From: Arthrobacter sp. M4 | Lineage (GTDB): Bacteria > Actinomycetota > Actinomycetes > Actinomycetales > Micrococcaceae | Assembly (NCBI RefSeq): GCF_020251205.1 | Contig: NZ_JAIWYX010000003.1 | Coordinates: 124,001 to 188,000, forward strand | Reading direction: 5' to 3' | DNA: 64,000 nt | Shown here: positions 26,660-35,733 of the stretch, piece after piece | How positions within the stretch are numbered: position 1 is the stretch's first letter | Layout of the letters: every line of letters begins with the position of its first letter | Program-made: the position numbers and the translations under genes | The notes under the pieces: generated by a model | The model's database searches: none | Told to the model about the DNA's origin: nothing | The model's input: the letters and a program-made list of their open reading frames with translations, nothing else

Positions 26660-27598
26660 GCATCGACTCGATCGAAGCCCCGCTACGAGTCGGCGTCGGT
26701 GTTCAACCCCGACGGCCTGCCGGTCTGGGCCGACCGCCATCGGCTCGATGGCGAGGTCGCGGCGCACGAACACGACTTCTTCGAGATCGCACTGGTCACC
26801 CAAGGCCGTGCGCTGCACATCGCCGCGGATGGCGACTATACGATCCAGCCGGGAAGCGCCGTCGTGGTCCCCCCGAACCAGTGGCACGCCTACGGGCAGT
26901 GTGAGGACCTCGTCGTCTTCGACTGCTTCGTCGCTCCCGAGCTCATCGACAGCACGCTGTCGTTTCTAGACGCTGAGCTGCCGCTGATGCAGACTCTCCA
27001 CACTTCGAGCCTGCCGCTGCCGCAGCGGATCCAGCTAGGCCCGCGGGACCTGAGCCTGGCGATTGCCGAGCTGTACAGCATGAGCGACGTCAGTCCGGCC
27101 CGGCGCTCACGGATTCAGGTCGTCGGGCACCTGCTGATCTACCTCGACATCCTGAACCGGGCCTGGGCCGCTGACCGCGAAACCCACAAGCTTGTCCCCC
27201 TCCACCCCGCCGTCACCGGGGCAGTGCAGCTGATGGAGGAAGACCCTGGCCGCAGCTGGTCGTTGGCGGACCTCGCCTCGGCAACGTGCACCGAGCGCAC
27301 CCATCTGGTCAGACTGTTCCAGCGCGAGCTAGGCGTGCCTCCGATCGCCTATCTAAACCGGTTGCGGGCGCAGGCCGCAGCGAGGCTTCTGGTCCAGACC
27401 GATGAGCCGATCGCCCAGATCGGGGCACGACTGGGCTGGGAGGACGCCAGCTACTTCGCCCAGCGGTTCAAGAATGCATACGGCCTCAGCCCGTCCGCAT
27501 ACAGGAAGAGAGCGGTGAGCGGCGAGAGCCGCTACCATTTGGCCGAAGCCCACCTGCCGGTGAGCGGCGCCCGCTTCGACACGCGGACCGGGAACTGA
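26657..27598 (+). CDS. AraC-family regulator with cupin sensor
   Basis: About 313 residues: an N-terminal cupin ligand-binding domain (HEHDFFEIALVTQGRALH, GSAVVVPPNQWHAYG) and a C-terminal AraC double helix-turn-helix (SLADLASATCTERTHLVRLF and IAQIGARLGWEDASYFAQRF). It is divergent from the seven-gene operon and probably activates it, and perhaps the importer and the second DUF2264/GH99 pair. The start is uncertain: TTG 26657 follows an AGGA, TTG 26636 and GTG 26699 are alternatives, and the shared 17-bp element overlaps the first of these. Confidence 0.85.
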   Translation: MASTRSKPRYESASVFNPDGLPVWADRHRLDGEVAAHEHDFFEIALVTQGRALHIAADGDYTIQPGSAVVVPPNQWHAYGQCEDLVVFDCFVAPELIDSTLSFLDAELPLMQTLHTSSLPLPQRIQLGPRDLSLAIAELYSMSDVSPARRSRIQVVGHLLIYLDILNRAWAADRETHKLVPLHPAVTGAVQLMEEDPGRSWSLADLASATCTERTHLVRLFQRELGVPPIAYLNRLRAQAAARLLVQTDEPIAQIGARLGWEDASYFAQRFKNAYGLSPSAYRKRAVSGESRYHLAEAHLPVSGARFDTRTGN

Positions 27599-27599
27599 A

Positions 27600-27628
27600 A
27601 GGCAGCCTCCCCTTAATCCTGGCTGCCT
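27600..27628 (+). terminator. Hairpin after AraC gene
   Basis: AGGCAGCC (27600-27607) pairs perfectly with GGCTGCCT (27621-27628) around a 13-base loop, one base after the AraC stop region. There is no clear T-run, as is common in high-GC actinomycetes. Confidence 0.5.
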
Positions 27629-28297
27629 CGCAACCAGACGTTCGGCCCCCCGGAACGTTCAATCGGCCAATAATCTCCTATTCATGAATTCCTGGCACAA
27701 AGACGGCCCACTTCCCCAACCTGGCCCGATTCGCCGGGTGGTCCATGATTGGTGAGCGGCGTGCGGTGAACCCACCGCCACCGACGTCGATGCCTTCACG
27801 CAGCCTGCGGCATACCGCCTCCCGTTTTTCGTACCGGCCGGCCCTGAACAAACTTGAATTTCCGCCCGCAAGTTTTCGTTCATAGAAGCTTGTAAGCATG
27901 ACGGTGCCGCGATTCGATCGGTGTCAATTCTCTCGTAGTTCTCGTCAACCCGGACCATGGTCGTTTCAGCCATCCGCAATTAGGCTCCTAATCAGGAGCG
28001 AATACGGGCACAACCGGGGCGATGAACCGGAGGTCGCAGAGATCTCCAGAGTGAATGCGAGCCAGAGAAAAAATTACGCCGCGGAGTATTGAGCCCAAGA
28101 TGGAGCGGACCAACAGCGACTGGCTTTCGCGATCATGAGCTCGGGGCAGCTGCTCATGGGTCCAGATGCCTGGTCCGGCCATGGATATTGATAGCTGTTT
28201 ACAGGTGGGCTCGCGGAGCTGGCCAATGAACGGCATCAGGTTAGTTAGTAACAGCCCCGGCACAGTCTGGGTCTTATGAAGGCAAGGAGGCCTATAA
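27629..28297. other. About 670 bp without a supported gene; importer promoter region
   Basis: On the minus strand around 27680-27870 short frames in two registers vaguely resemble the C-terminal end of a family 1 glycosidase (RREGIDV-GG then WVH), which would be decayed debris; I do not assert it. The last 100 bases lead to the importer operon and end with AAGGAGG about 8 bases before the permease ATG. Confidence 0.4.
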
Positions 28298-29266
28298 ATG
28301 GCCATTGACGTGGAAGCCAGGCCGGCCGTTGCCGACCTCATTGGCGCACGCGGAAGGCGACGGACTGGACAACGTTTCAGTCGAGACAAGTTGCTTGTCG
28401 TTTTGGGACTACCAGGGGCAATAGTCCTGATCCTGTTCCACTATGTACCGCTGCTCGGCAACATCATCGCGTTTCAGGACTTCCAGCCTTACACCGGCAT
28501 CACCGAGTCGCCGTTCATCGGTCTGGATAATTTCAGGTTCTTGTGGAATGGCGACACCTCATTCTTGAGGGCCTTGACGAACACGCTTATTTTGACATTA
28601 ATCCAGACGGTCTTCGTTTTCCCCGTTCCGCTTGCGCTTGCACTGCTGCTCAGCAGTTTGGCCGGGGAGCGGCTGAAACGGCTGCTGCAGTCGATCCTAT
28701 ACTTGCCACATTTTCTTTCTTGGGTGATCGTGGTTGCGATTTTTCAGCAAATGCTCGGTAACGCCGGCATGCTGAACACATTCCTGGTGCAAAATGATCT
28801 GCCCAGCTTCCACATCATCGGCGTACCCGAGTTGTTCATGACGCTTCTCACCTCACAGGCAATCTGGAAGGACGCTGGCTGGGGGACAATCATCTTCCTT
28901 GCTGCGATCTCCCAAATTGACCAGGAGCAGTATGAAGCTTCTGCGGTTGACGGGGCGAATGCTTGGCAGCGGTTGTGGTACATCACCTTGCCTTCGTTGA
29001 AGGGGATTTTCATTTTGTTGCTGATCCTCCGGTTGGGGAACAGTCTGTCGGTGGGATTTGAGCAGATCATTCTGCAGCAGGGGTTGGTCGGGCTGGAGAC
29101 CAGTGAGGTCTTGGACACCTGGGTCTATAACAAAGGCATTATCGGCGGAGACTGGGGCATGTCGGCCGCCGTCGGCTTGGTCAAGAGCATTGTCGGAATC
29201 TTGATGGTGATGGGCGCAAACAAGCTGGCCCACAAGTTCGGCGAGCAAGGGGTATATCAGAAATGA
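28298..29266 (+). CDS. Sugar ABC transporter permease (LplB type)
   Basis: First membrane subunit of an oligosaccharide importer, 322 residues with about six membrane segments (first at about 35-57, LVVLGLPGAIVLILFHYVPL-like). The permease coupling loop, which contacts the ATPase, is EASAVDGANAWQRLWYITLP. The two-permease plus Tat/lipoprotein-binding-protein arrangement is that of the LplABC/aldouronate type. No ATPase is encoded here, so a shared MsmX-like ATPase elsewhere is expected. It has a strong ribosome site and overlaps the next gene by 4 bp. Confidence 0.92.
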   Translation: MAIDVEARPAVADLIGARGRRRTGQRFSRDKLLVVLGLPGAIVLILFHYVPLLGNIIAFQDFQPYTGITESPFIGLDNFRFLWNGDTSFLRALTNTLILTLIQTVFVFPVPLALALLLSSLAGERLKRLLQSILYLPHFLSWVIVVAIFQQMLGNAGMLNTFLVQNDLPSFHIIGVPELFMTLLTSQAIWKDAGWGTIIFLAAISQIDQEQYEASAVDGANAWQRLWYITLPSLKGIFILLLILRLGNSLSVGFEQIILQQGLVGLETSEVLDTWVYNKGIIGGDWGMSAAVGLVKSIVGILMVMGANKLAHKFGEQGVYQK

Positions 29267-30216
29267 CCAGAATCAAAGAGATCACTGTCCGAGCATCGAA
29301 ATCGTTCAGGCCCTCAAGAAAAGAAAAGAAGAGGCCGGTGTGGATGGAGAAGCCCAACGTCCTCGTGCAAGTGCTAAAGTCCGTTGCTCTTGGCGTTTCT
29401 GTACTTTTGGTTATCATCCCATTCTGGTCGATCATCGCGACATCACTCGCCGATCGGCAGACGCTGGATCAGTCCGCCGGTGGCATGGTGCTCTGGCCGG
29501 GAGACGCAACGTTATCCGCTTACGCGTCCATCCTGTCCGGTGGCGTCGTCACTCGAGCATTGATCATTTCAATCGGAATCACAGTGGCAGGTACAGCTCT
29601 TTCCCTGGCTGCGACTGCCGGGCTAGCGTACTGGCTCTCCCGGCGCGGTGCTTTCGGAGCCAAGCCCATACTCTTGCTAGTTCTCGGATCCCTGCTCTTC
29701 AGTCCCGGTCTGATCCCTAGCTATCTCCTCGTGAAGGAGCTCAATCTACTGGACTCTTGGTGGTCGTTGATCCTGCCGGTGTTGGTCAATGCCTTTAACG
29801 TGATCGTGATGAGGGCGTTCTTCCAAGAGCTCCCGCAGGAGCTGTTCGACTCTGCCTATATTGACGGCGCATCCAGCTTCACCATCTTGACCAGGATCGT
29901 GCTACCGGTGTCCAAGGCCGTCTTTGCAGTGATCGGATTGTTCTACGCTGTCGCCTATTGGAACGCCTTCTTCAACGCACTGCTATATATCCAGAGCACC
30001 GATAAGTGGCCGATGGCCCTCGTGCTGCGAACTTTTGTTGTGAACCAGACCACTATTGCTGGTGACCAAGTCGGGGCATCTGCTGAAGCCCTGCCACCTC
30101 AACTCCAGCTGCAGATGGCCATCCTGGTTGTGTCGCTGATTCCAATCTTGCTCGTGTATCCCTTCCTGCAACGGCACTTTGCGAGGGGCGTCATGATCGG
30201 CGCCGTCAAAGGGTAG
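29263..30216 (+). CDS. Carbohydrate ABC transporter permease (LplC/YtcP type)
   Basis: Second membrane subunit, 317 residues with about six membrane segments, the first near 38-60. The EAA-type loop reads FDSAYIDGASSFTILTRIVLP, and the C-terminus ends with RGVMIGAVKG, a very common ending in this family. It pairs with the preceding permease to form the translocation channel for an imported oligosaccharide. Confidence 0.92.
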   Translation: MTRIKEITVRASKSFRPSRKEKKRPVWMEKPNVLVQVLKSVALGVSVLLVIIPFWSIIATSLADRQTLDQSAGGMVLWPGDATLSAYASILSGGVVTRALIISIGITVAGTALSLAATAGLAYWLSRRGAFGAKPILLLVLGSLLFSPGLIPSYLLVKELNLLDSWWSLILPVLVNAFNVIVMRAFFQELPQELFDSAYIDGASSFTILTRIVLPVSKAVFAVIGLFYAVAYWNAFFNALLYIQSTDKWPMALVLRTFVVNQTTIAGDQVGASAEALPPQLQLQMAILVVSLIPILLVYPFLQRHFARGVMIGAVKG

Positions 30217-30247
30217 TTCGTGAAACCTATAGAGAAAGAGGCTAAAT

Positions 30248-31891
30248 ATGTCAGAAATCGCGTTTAACCGGAGGACGCTTCTTCGAAGTGCGGGTGGAGC
30301 AGCACTTCTGCTTGGCAGTGGTGCACTGGCTGCTTGCGGACCCGGAGGCGGGAACAACGTCAATTCGGTCGAGACGAACTCAAAGATCGTTTTGCCTAGG
30401 TACATTCCCTACACCGGGGTCACTCCGGATTTCCCGGCCACGGAGGCCGGAATCGATCCCGCCTTTCGGAACTATCCCAAGCAGCTTGCCCGCTCGGTCA
30501 CCGAAATCCCGGCCAAAGGCGGGTCATTGGTCGGGCTGTCCAATATCTACCTTCCAGCACCTCCCACACCTGACGCCAACAGCTGGTGGGCAGGGCTGAA
30601 CAAGCGCCTTGGTGCCGACTTGAATATGCAGATGGTTCCGGCCGCGGACTACACACAGAAGTTCGCAACTACGATCGCCGGCAATGAGCTACCCGACATG
30701 ATTCAAATCCCCAGCACACCCAACCTGCCCGATCTGCTGGCAAAACGGTTCGCGCGGTTGGACGACCACCTCTCCGGCGACGCAATCAAGGACTACCCCA
30801 ATCTTGCCAACATCCAATCTGCCCAGTGGAAGCAGACTATTTTCAACGGCGGCATCTATGGAATTCCCATTCCGCGCAGCCGGGTTCAATTTTACTCTTT
30901 CATTCGCCAGGACCTGTTCGAGAAATACGGAGTTTCGCCCGAGCCCAAAGGCCGCGATGAGCTACTTGAGACGGCGAAGGCACTCACAGACCCCAAGGAG
31001 CGGCGCTGGGCGTTCGGCAGTTGGGAACATCTCCGGTTGTATCTGCTGGCCCAAAACGAAGCGCCCAACGGATGGCACGAAGAAGGCGGTAAACTCACCA
31101 ACGTTTACGAGACTGAGCAGTACAAGCAGACCATCAATGACATCGCAGATTTCTGGAAGGCCGGTGTCGTTCACCCCGATTCCTTCTCGGCCACGCTTCA
31201 ACCGAAGGCGCTGTTCAATTCAGGAACCATCGCGATAAACGCAGTCGATGGCATGACCGCCTGGAGTCAATACGTCACCGACAACGCATCCAACCCGAAC
31301 TTCAAACTCGGTGTTATGCCAATCTACACACGCGATGGACGCTCACTCGCACCGTGGCAGCTTGGCAGCGGCATGTACTCATTTACTGGATTGAAAAAGC
31401 AGGACGATCCGAACAAAATCAAGACCATTCTGCGGGTACTCAACTGGCTCGCGGCGCCGTTCGGAACTGAAGAGTACACCTACGCCAAGTTCGGTCAGGA
31501 AGGTGTCGATCACACTGTCAGCGCCGACGGCGTCCTTTCCTTGACTAAGCAGGGAATCACCAACACAACCCTTCCCATCCGTTACTTGGCAGATGCCCCA
31601 ATCACCCTCTATCAGCCTGGACGGCCCGGCGATGCCGACACGCAGTACACCTACCAGAAAAAAATCATGGCGAAAACCATAGCAAACCCAACAGTGGGCC
31701 TCTACTCCAACACTGCCGCCACTAAAAATGTGGGGGCCGACAAAGCTATGGTCGACGGAGTGAAGGAAATTATTCAAGGCCGCAAACCAATGTCCTCGCT
31801 GGATGAGCTCATTAAGAAATGGCGTACGGACGCAGGAGACGCCATGCGCGGCGAATACGAACAACAATTACAAACCGCGGGAACCAAGTAA
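30248..31891 (+). CDS. Oligosaccharide-binding lipoprotein of ABC importer (LplA type)
   Basis: Extracellular solute-binding protein of 547 residues, the large size being typical of LplA/YtcQ and aldouronate-binding proteins. The N-terminus has a twin-arginine motif (NRRTLLRSAGG, R8-R9), a hydrophobic stretch and the lipobox LAAC with lipidated C30, so it is exported (possibly by Tat) and anchored to the membrane. It captures the oligosaccharide for the two permeases upstream. A strong inverted repeat (31953-31996) follows the gene. Confidence 0.93.
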   Translation: MSEIAFNRRTLLRSAGGAALLLGSGALAACGPGGGNNVNSVETNSKIVLPRYIPYTGVTPDFPATEAGIDPAFRNYPKQLARSVTEIPAKGGSLVGLSNIYLPAPPTPDANSWWAGLNKRLGADLNMQMVPAADYTQKFATTIAGNELPDMIQIPSTPNLPDLLAKRFARLDDHLSGDAIKDYPNLANIQSAQWKQTIFNGGIYGIPIPRSRVQFYSFIRQDLFEKYGVSPEPKGRDELLETAKALTDPKERRWAFGSWEHLRLYLLAQNEAPNGWHEEGGKLTNVYETEQYKQTINDIADFWKAGVVHPDSFSATLQPKALFNSGTIAINAVDGMTAWSQYVTDNASNPNFKLGVMPIYTRDGRSLAPWQLGSGMYSFTGLKKQDDPNKIKTILRVLNWLAAPFGTEEYTYAKFGQEGVDHTVSADGVLSLTKQGITNTTLPIRYLADAPITLYQPGRPGDADTQYTYQKKIMAKTIANPTVGLYSNTAATKNVGADKAMVDGVKEIIQGRKPMSSLDELIKKWRTDAGDAMRGEYEQQLQTAGTK

Positions 31892-31952
31892 TCCGGAAGG
31901 CAGCCAGCCAAGGACATTTTAATTAGTGTCGGATTCCACTTGATTGCACAAC

Positions 31953-31996
31953 GGCGATGGTGGACGATGAACAACTGCTCATCGTCCACCATCGCC
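31953..31996. terminator. Bidirectional terminator, perfect 18-bp stem
   Basis: GGCGATGGTGGACGATGA (31953-31970) and its exact reverse complement (31979-31996) enclose an 8-base loop. It lies between two convergent genes (ends at 31891 and 32006), so it can stop transcription from both sides. Confidence 0.75.
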
Positions 31997-32005
31997 CTCC
32001 GGGAC

Positions 32006-33139
32006 TTAGGGCACCTTCGAGAAGGGCTTGCCATCCCAGGCCCGTTTACTGGTCCAATCCGCTTCCCCCTGCCAAAAGGGGTGTTCTGGCAGGAGGCCGA
32101 GAGGCAGAAATACCGTTGCGCACAAATATAGGCTTCCTGTCGATATGTAGTTTTCGCCAATGCCCGGCTGATCGCCGCAGAAACCGATCCGCAGCCAACC
32201 GTCAGGGTCGAACGTTCCGGGAGCTTCTATCATGCGGCGGATCACGGCCGTGAGGGCGCAACGAACCTGGTTCGGTGCGATCTCCCCCGGAAGAAATCCT
32301 TGCAGAACGGCTTGGGACAGCAGTTGAAATGCACCGAATCGGTAAGCAAGGGATCGCCCGATCGGTGGGAAGGTTCCTTCCGGGGAAATCAGTCGTTCCT
32401 GCTGGGCCGAATGCCGGGCCGCACGGTGAACTACATCAGCCGTCATCTTCTCCCACTCCGGCGCTTGCGTTCCCATTGTTTGCAAAATATCGACCATCAT
32501 TGGCTGAATGACAAAGCTGTTGTAGTAATCCCAGTGAAATTCCGGCCCATCGCCGTAAACGCCATCCCCTAAATACCATTCCTGGTGTTTACGCAGGGAA
32601 TAGTCGATTCGCATCGGATCCCACTTTTCACCAAGGAGATACAAAGCCGTCTCTGTCATGGCTGCGAACAGCAGCCAGTTGTTATAGGCAGGTTTTCTCG
32701 ATCGGGTGGCTTTTAAGGAATCGGCTACATTTTGCTGCACCCCTCCCTCAAGCTTGCCGAGCAGTTCCTTTGGCGCCCGGACCAGAGCATGAGAGAGGAA
32801 GGCGGCGTCGACGATTGGCTGATGACCGTGCGCAAAGTTCATAAAGTCCGGCGATGATGGGTCGGTCGCAGCATCAATGGCCTCTCTGGCCAAAGCTGCC
32901 ATCTCACTGCGGCACTCCTCTTCCTCACCTGACAATCCCGTCTGTTCCAGCCAAGGTGCCATCCCGGCGAGTAATCGTCCGAGCGCTTCCAAGTAGGTGT
33001 ACTCACCTCGATCGTTTGTTGTGCCCTGGACGGGCATCCGCTCCTTCAACTTACGTTCTGACAGTGCAGTCAGCACCGGTTTACCGATCTTCAGCAACCA
33101 CTCCAGCCATTGGTCACGATCCACTGTTACATCAGTCAT
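32006..33139 (-). CDS. DUF2264 protein, short form
   Basis: A 377-residue protein that contains only the (alpha/alpha)6-barrel part of DUF2264; the C-terminal beta domain of the 652-residue paralogue at 21433-23391 is absent. Characteristic segments are GEYTYLEALGRLLAGMAPWL, the FHWDYYNSFVIQPMM region with conserved aromatic residues, RSLAYRFGAFQLLSQ, and GENYISTGSLYLC. A GGGGAG ribosome site precedes the ATG. It is transcribed away from the second GH99-like gene. Uronic-acid release is a possible role by family analogy. Confidence 0.85.
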   Translation of the reverse strand: MTDVTVDRDQWLEWLLKIGKPVLTALSERKLKERMPVQGTTNDRGEYTYLEALGRLLAGMAPWLEQTGLSGEEEECRSEMAALAREAIDAATDPSSPDFMNFAHGHQPIVDAAFLSHALVRAPKELLGKLEGGVQQNVADSLKATRSRKPAYNNWLLFAAMTETALYLLGEKWDPMRIDYSLRKHQEWYLGDGVYGDGPEFHWDYYNSFVIQPMMVDILQTMGTQAPEWEKMTADVVHRAARHSAQQERLISPEGTFPPIGRSLAYRFGAFQLLSQAVLQGFLPGEIAPNQVRCALTAVIRRMIEAPGTFDPDGWLRIGFCGDQPGIGENYISTGSLYLCATVFLPLGLLPEHPFWQGEADWTSKRAWDGKPFSKVP

Positions 33140-33255
33140 CGTTATGTTCTCCCCTAATGTCGTAATGCATAACTAACACTCCTTTTGATGGCTCGTTCGT
33201 CATAAATTCCACATTATGTGCAGATTCAGGCTTATGGAATGAACGATGTTTTGCC

Positions 33256-33272
33256 AAAGTAGGACAAAGTTG
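33256..33272 (+). promoter_or_regulatory. Shared 17-bp element, copy 2
   Basis: AAAGTAGGACAAAGTTG differs at two positions from 26643-26659. It sits between the divergent DUF2264 (start 33139) and GH99-like (start about 33405) genes, in the same orientation relative to a minus-strand glycan gene as copy 1. A common AraC-type regulator of both loci would explain this. Confidence 0.4.
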
Positions 33273-33404
33273 CACTTTCGCTGGATATGGAAGGATCTTT
33301 GGTGCGACGTTGTTGTTTTGCGATGCGTCGACTTCAACTTTTTCCTAGTTTCAGTCAATCCACGGCCTATGAGTGCCAATCGGACTCTCTATAGCCTCTT
33401 TCCT

Positions 33405-34610
33405 ATGATTGATATCTCCACTTCCCATGCCAAAAAGACCTTGTCAGCTGGCCCGCTTGTCGGCGCCTACTACTTCCCCAATTACCACGTCGACCCTCGT
33501 AATGAGGTTTGGCATGGAAGGGGGTGGACTGAGTGGGAGTTGGTGAAGCGCGCTGAGCCTCGTTGGCATGGGCATCAGCAACCCCGCGTCCCGTTGCTCG
33601 GATATGAGGACGAGGCGGATCCTGCCGTTATGAATGAAAAAATCGCGTTAGCAACGATGCACGGCGTGAATGCTTTTCTGTTCGACTGGTACTGGTATGG
33701 TGACCGGCCTTACCTCCAGCGTGCTCTTGAGGATGGCTTCATGCCTGTTGCAGGGGCGGGCGGCATTCGGTTCGCATTGATGTGGGCAAACCATGATTGG
33801 ACCAACATTCACCCCATGAAGCGGGGCACGTCACAAATAATCCAAGAACATGGCGGACTGGATGCCGACCAGTTCCGTGCTGCGACCGACTACATGATCG
33901 AGCGGTACTTCAAACACCCGAGCTATCTGGTTATCGAAGGTCGCCCGATGCTACAAATTTACGACCTCCCTACTTTGGTGCACGGGTTGGGCAGTATTGA
34001 GGCCGCTCGCATCGCGCTTGATGACTTTCGCCAGCGCGTGGCTGACGCAGGGTTGGGCGACATTCATTTGAACGCCATCGTGAAGGACGTCACCGTCCTG
34101 CCCCAGGAAAGCGCCGGCTTTGACGGACCCGGCTTGGTTGCAGCGCTTGGATTCGACAGCGTCACCTCTTATGTTTGGGTTCACCACGTCGAGTTGCCTG
34201 AACTTGAAACGTCCTATTCGGTGGTCGCAGACCAGGCTGCGGACGGTTGGGAAGTTCTCTCCTCGCGTTACGCCGTCCCCTACTATCCCAACGTCACCGT
34301 GGGCTGGGACTCCTCGCCCCGCACCGTGCAATCAGATATCTTCGACCCGGCCCAAGGCTATCCCCACACCAACACCATTGCGGACGCCACGCCTTCGGAG
34401 TTCGGGAAGGCCCTGGAGCGAGCTCGCGCCTTCGCTCAGCGCTCAGATTCCCCTCTGGTCACAATTAATGCCTGGAACGAGTGGACCGAGGGCACGTATC
34501 TTGAGCCCGACACGGTCCATCGCTATGGCCATCTTGAAGAGATACTTCGTGTCTTCGGGGGTGACAGCTCTAAATTCACCACGGCGCAGAGCCCAGGAAC
34601 GCCAGCCTAG
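33405..34610 (+). CDS. GH99-like (WbsX family) protein, copy 2
   Basis: A 401-residue paralogue of the protein at 25347-26591, with almost the same motifs: GAYYFPNYHVDPRNEVWHG, GWTEWELVKRA, FLFDWYWYGDRPYLQ, MWANHDWTNIH and INAWNEWTEGTYLEPD. The open frame begins at 33246, but its first 50 residues are not protein-like, so I use the ATG at 33405; ATG 33369 is an alternative and neither has a clear ribosome site. It probably works on the same or a related imported glycan as copy 1. Confidence 0.85.
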   Translation: MIDISTSHAKKTLSAGPLVGAYYFPNYHVDPRNEVWHGRGWTEWELVKRAEPRWHGHQQPRVPLLGYEDEADPAVMNEKIALATMHGVNAFLFDWYWYGDRPYLQRALEDGFMPVAGAGGIRFALMWANHDWTNIHPMKRGTSQIIQEHGGLDADQFRAATDYMIERYFKHPSYLVIEGRPMLQIYDLPTLVHGLGSIEAARIALDDFRQRVADAGLGDIHLNAIVKDVTVLPQESAGFDGPGLVAALGFDSVTSYVWVHHVELPELETSYSVVADQAADGWEVLSSRYAVPYYPNVTVGWDSSPRTVQSDIFDPAQGYPHTNTIADATPSEFGKALERARAFAQRSDSPLVTINAWNEWTEGTYLEPDTVHRYGHLEEILRVFGGDSSKFTTAQSPGTPA

Positions 34611-34786
34611 TGGAGAGTCCATAGTCCTTCCGAAGAGATACGGCATCAGCCGGGACTCGAATCAGAAGGTGCAACCTGGAAAGCCGCCACCACCTTGTCC
34701 GACCCCACGATCATGCAACAGATGGCCGCATCCCTATTCTTTGGATCTGGATGGGTTCTGCCTGTTGCCGGATGAACGCGGGAATG

Positions 34787-34822
34787 GGCTGTTGCCGGTG
34801 CCTCGTGGCACCGGCAACAGCC
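34787..34822. terminator. Perfect 16-bp hairpin
   Basis: GGCTGTTGCCGGTGCC (34787-34802) and its exact complement (34807-34822) enclose TCGT. It lies between the GH99-like gene on the + strand and the minus-strand transporter remnant, and could terminate both. Confidence 0.7.
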
Positions 34823-34838
34823 TTGGGGTGCAGGGTGG

Positions 34839-35105
34839 CTAGTGGGCGTCGTCGGCCGTTGCTCCCTCTGCCGCCGCGGGGATGTGGACAGGGTCGGCCA
34901 CGTGCTGGTGCTTGCGGGAGAAGAGAACCGCGATTCCGGAGAGTGCCCATGGAATGGCTCCGAAGAGGAACGCCGCCGTGGCCCAGTTTCCTCCGCCGGA
35001 GAGGACCGTGGCGGCCAGCGCGCGAGATGATCGCCCCGATGGGTCCCACGGCGGCGACCAATGTTGCTCCGCGTCCGCGGATGCGGGTGTCGTAGCGTCT
35101 TGGTG
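34839..35105 (-). pseudogene. C-terminal fragment of an MFS sugar transporter
   Basis: The minus strand reads DTRIRGRGATLVAAVGPIGA (the FPT-x-x-RG-type loop and following helix of major facilitator transporters), then after a frame change GNWATAAFLFGAIPWALSG as the last helix, and a hydrophilic tail ending at 34839. The frameshift and missing N-terminal ten helices make it a remnant. Confidence 0.65.
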
Positions 35106-35244
35106 GTGCCTCCTCGCAATGCTGTTTCTCCGAGGTGCGGGTCCCCTTAGTGCTGCTATGTCACATGCTGTCCCTTCGGCAGGTCTGGACCTCCGATGCG
35201 AGTGACTGGGCGGGGACGACAGGGAAACGCGCGCGGGCTCCGTG

Positions 35245-35484
35245 TCAAAGCAAATCGAGTTCCCGCGTGAGGCCGAACGGAACGTCGGGGCTGAGTGCGA
35301 CCTCGAAGGTGGTGGCATCGAACCTCGTTACGACAATGCCGCAATCTGCTGCTTCCCTACGGAGCAAAGCGCACGTCCGTTCAAGTTGCTGGTCCCTTGA
35401 TTCAGGGTCCTCAACTTTGACGGTGATCCTTGAGGTTTTAGGGGCATGCTGGCTCACCTTTCTCGTTTCAATTCGGAGCGACAC
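35245..35484 (-). CDS. Hypothetical small protein
   Basis: A 79-residue frame with GTG start and protein-like sequence (SRITVKVEDPESRDQQLERT, then CGIVVTRFDATTFEVALSPD). It resembles a small alpha/beta protein, but I do not recognise a family. It overlaps the CDF-like remnant at its start and has no strong ribosome site, so it could also be the tail of a decayed gene. Confidence 0.4.
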   Translation of the reverse strand: MSLRIETRKVSQHAPKTSRITVKVEDPESRDQQLERTCALLRREAADCGIVVTRFDATTFEVALSPDVPFGLTRELDLL

Positions 35485-35680
35485 CTGTGAATTGAAGGGC
35501 TGTGAAATGAGTTCTGGCGAATTGGGTCACCACGTCGAAGTCGAGGTCTGCACCACGCAGGGCGGCGATGGCCTTGATTATCAGCTTCACGGCGGCGACG
35601 GCGATCACAGTGGAGACGACCAGGGCTCCGACCGGATCCAGCCAGACCGGCCTCACTGCGGGTGACGGGCCCCCGATACC
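35468..35680 (-). pseudogene. Fragment of a cation diffusion facilitator-type transporter
   Basis: One membrane helix and its flank, VWLDPVGALVVSTVIAVAA, match the WLDP...A helix region of CDF metal transporters. The sequence after about 20 further residues no longer matches, and nothing upstream completes the protein. Treated as a remnant. Confidence 0.45.
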
Positions 35681-35733
35681 GCCCAGGCGAGACGCGGGGT
35701 ACTACCCGCTGTCACTAATAAGTCCACGCAGTC

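Noticed and set aside
27659..27979. Minus-strand gene after the AraC regulator
   Set aside because: The two overlapping frames have only vague resemblance to a family 1 glycosidase end, with no continuous match, so I list the stretch as unassigned.
26611..28240. Ten-base match TGAACGGCAT in two upstream regions (26.6 and 28.2 kb)
   Set aside because: It is too short to separate from chance in 64 kb and has no symmetry.
34640..34700. tRNA-like stretch (GATTCGAGTCCCGGC on the minus strand)
   Set aside because: Only a T-loop-like sequence is present; the T stem does not pair and no acceptor or anticodon arm can be formed.
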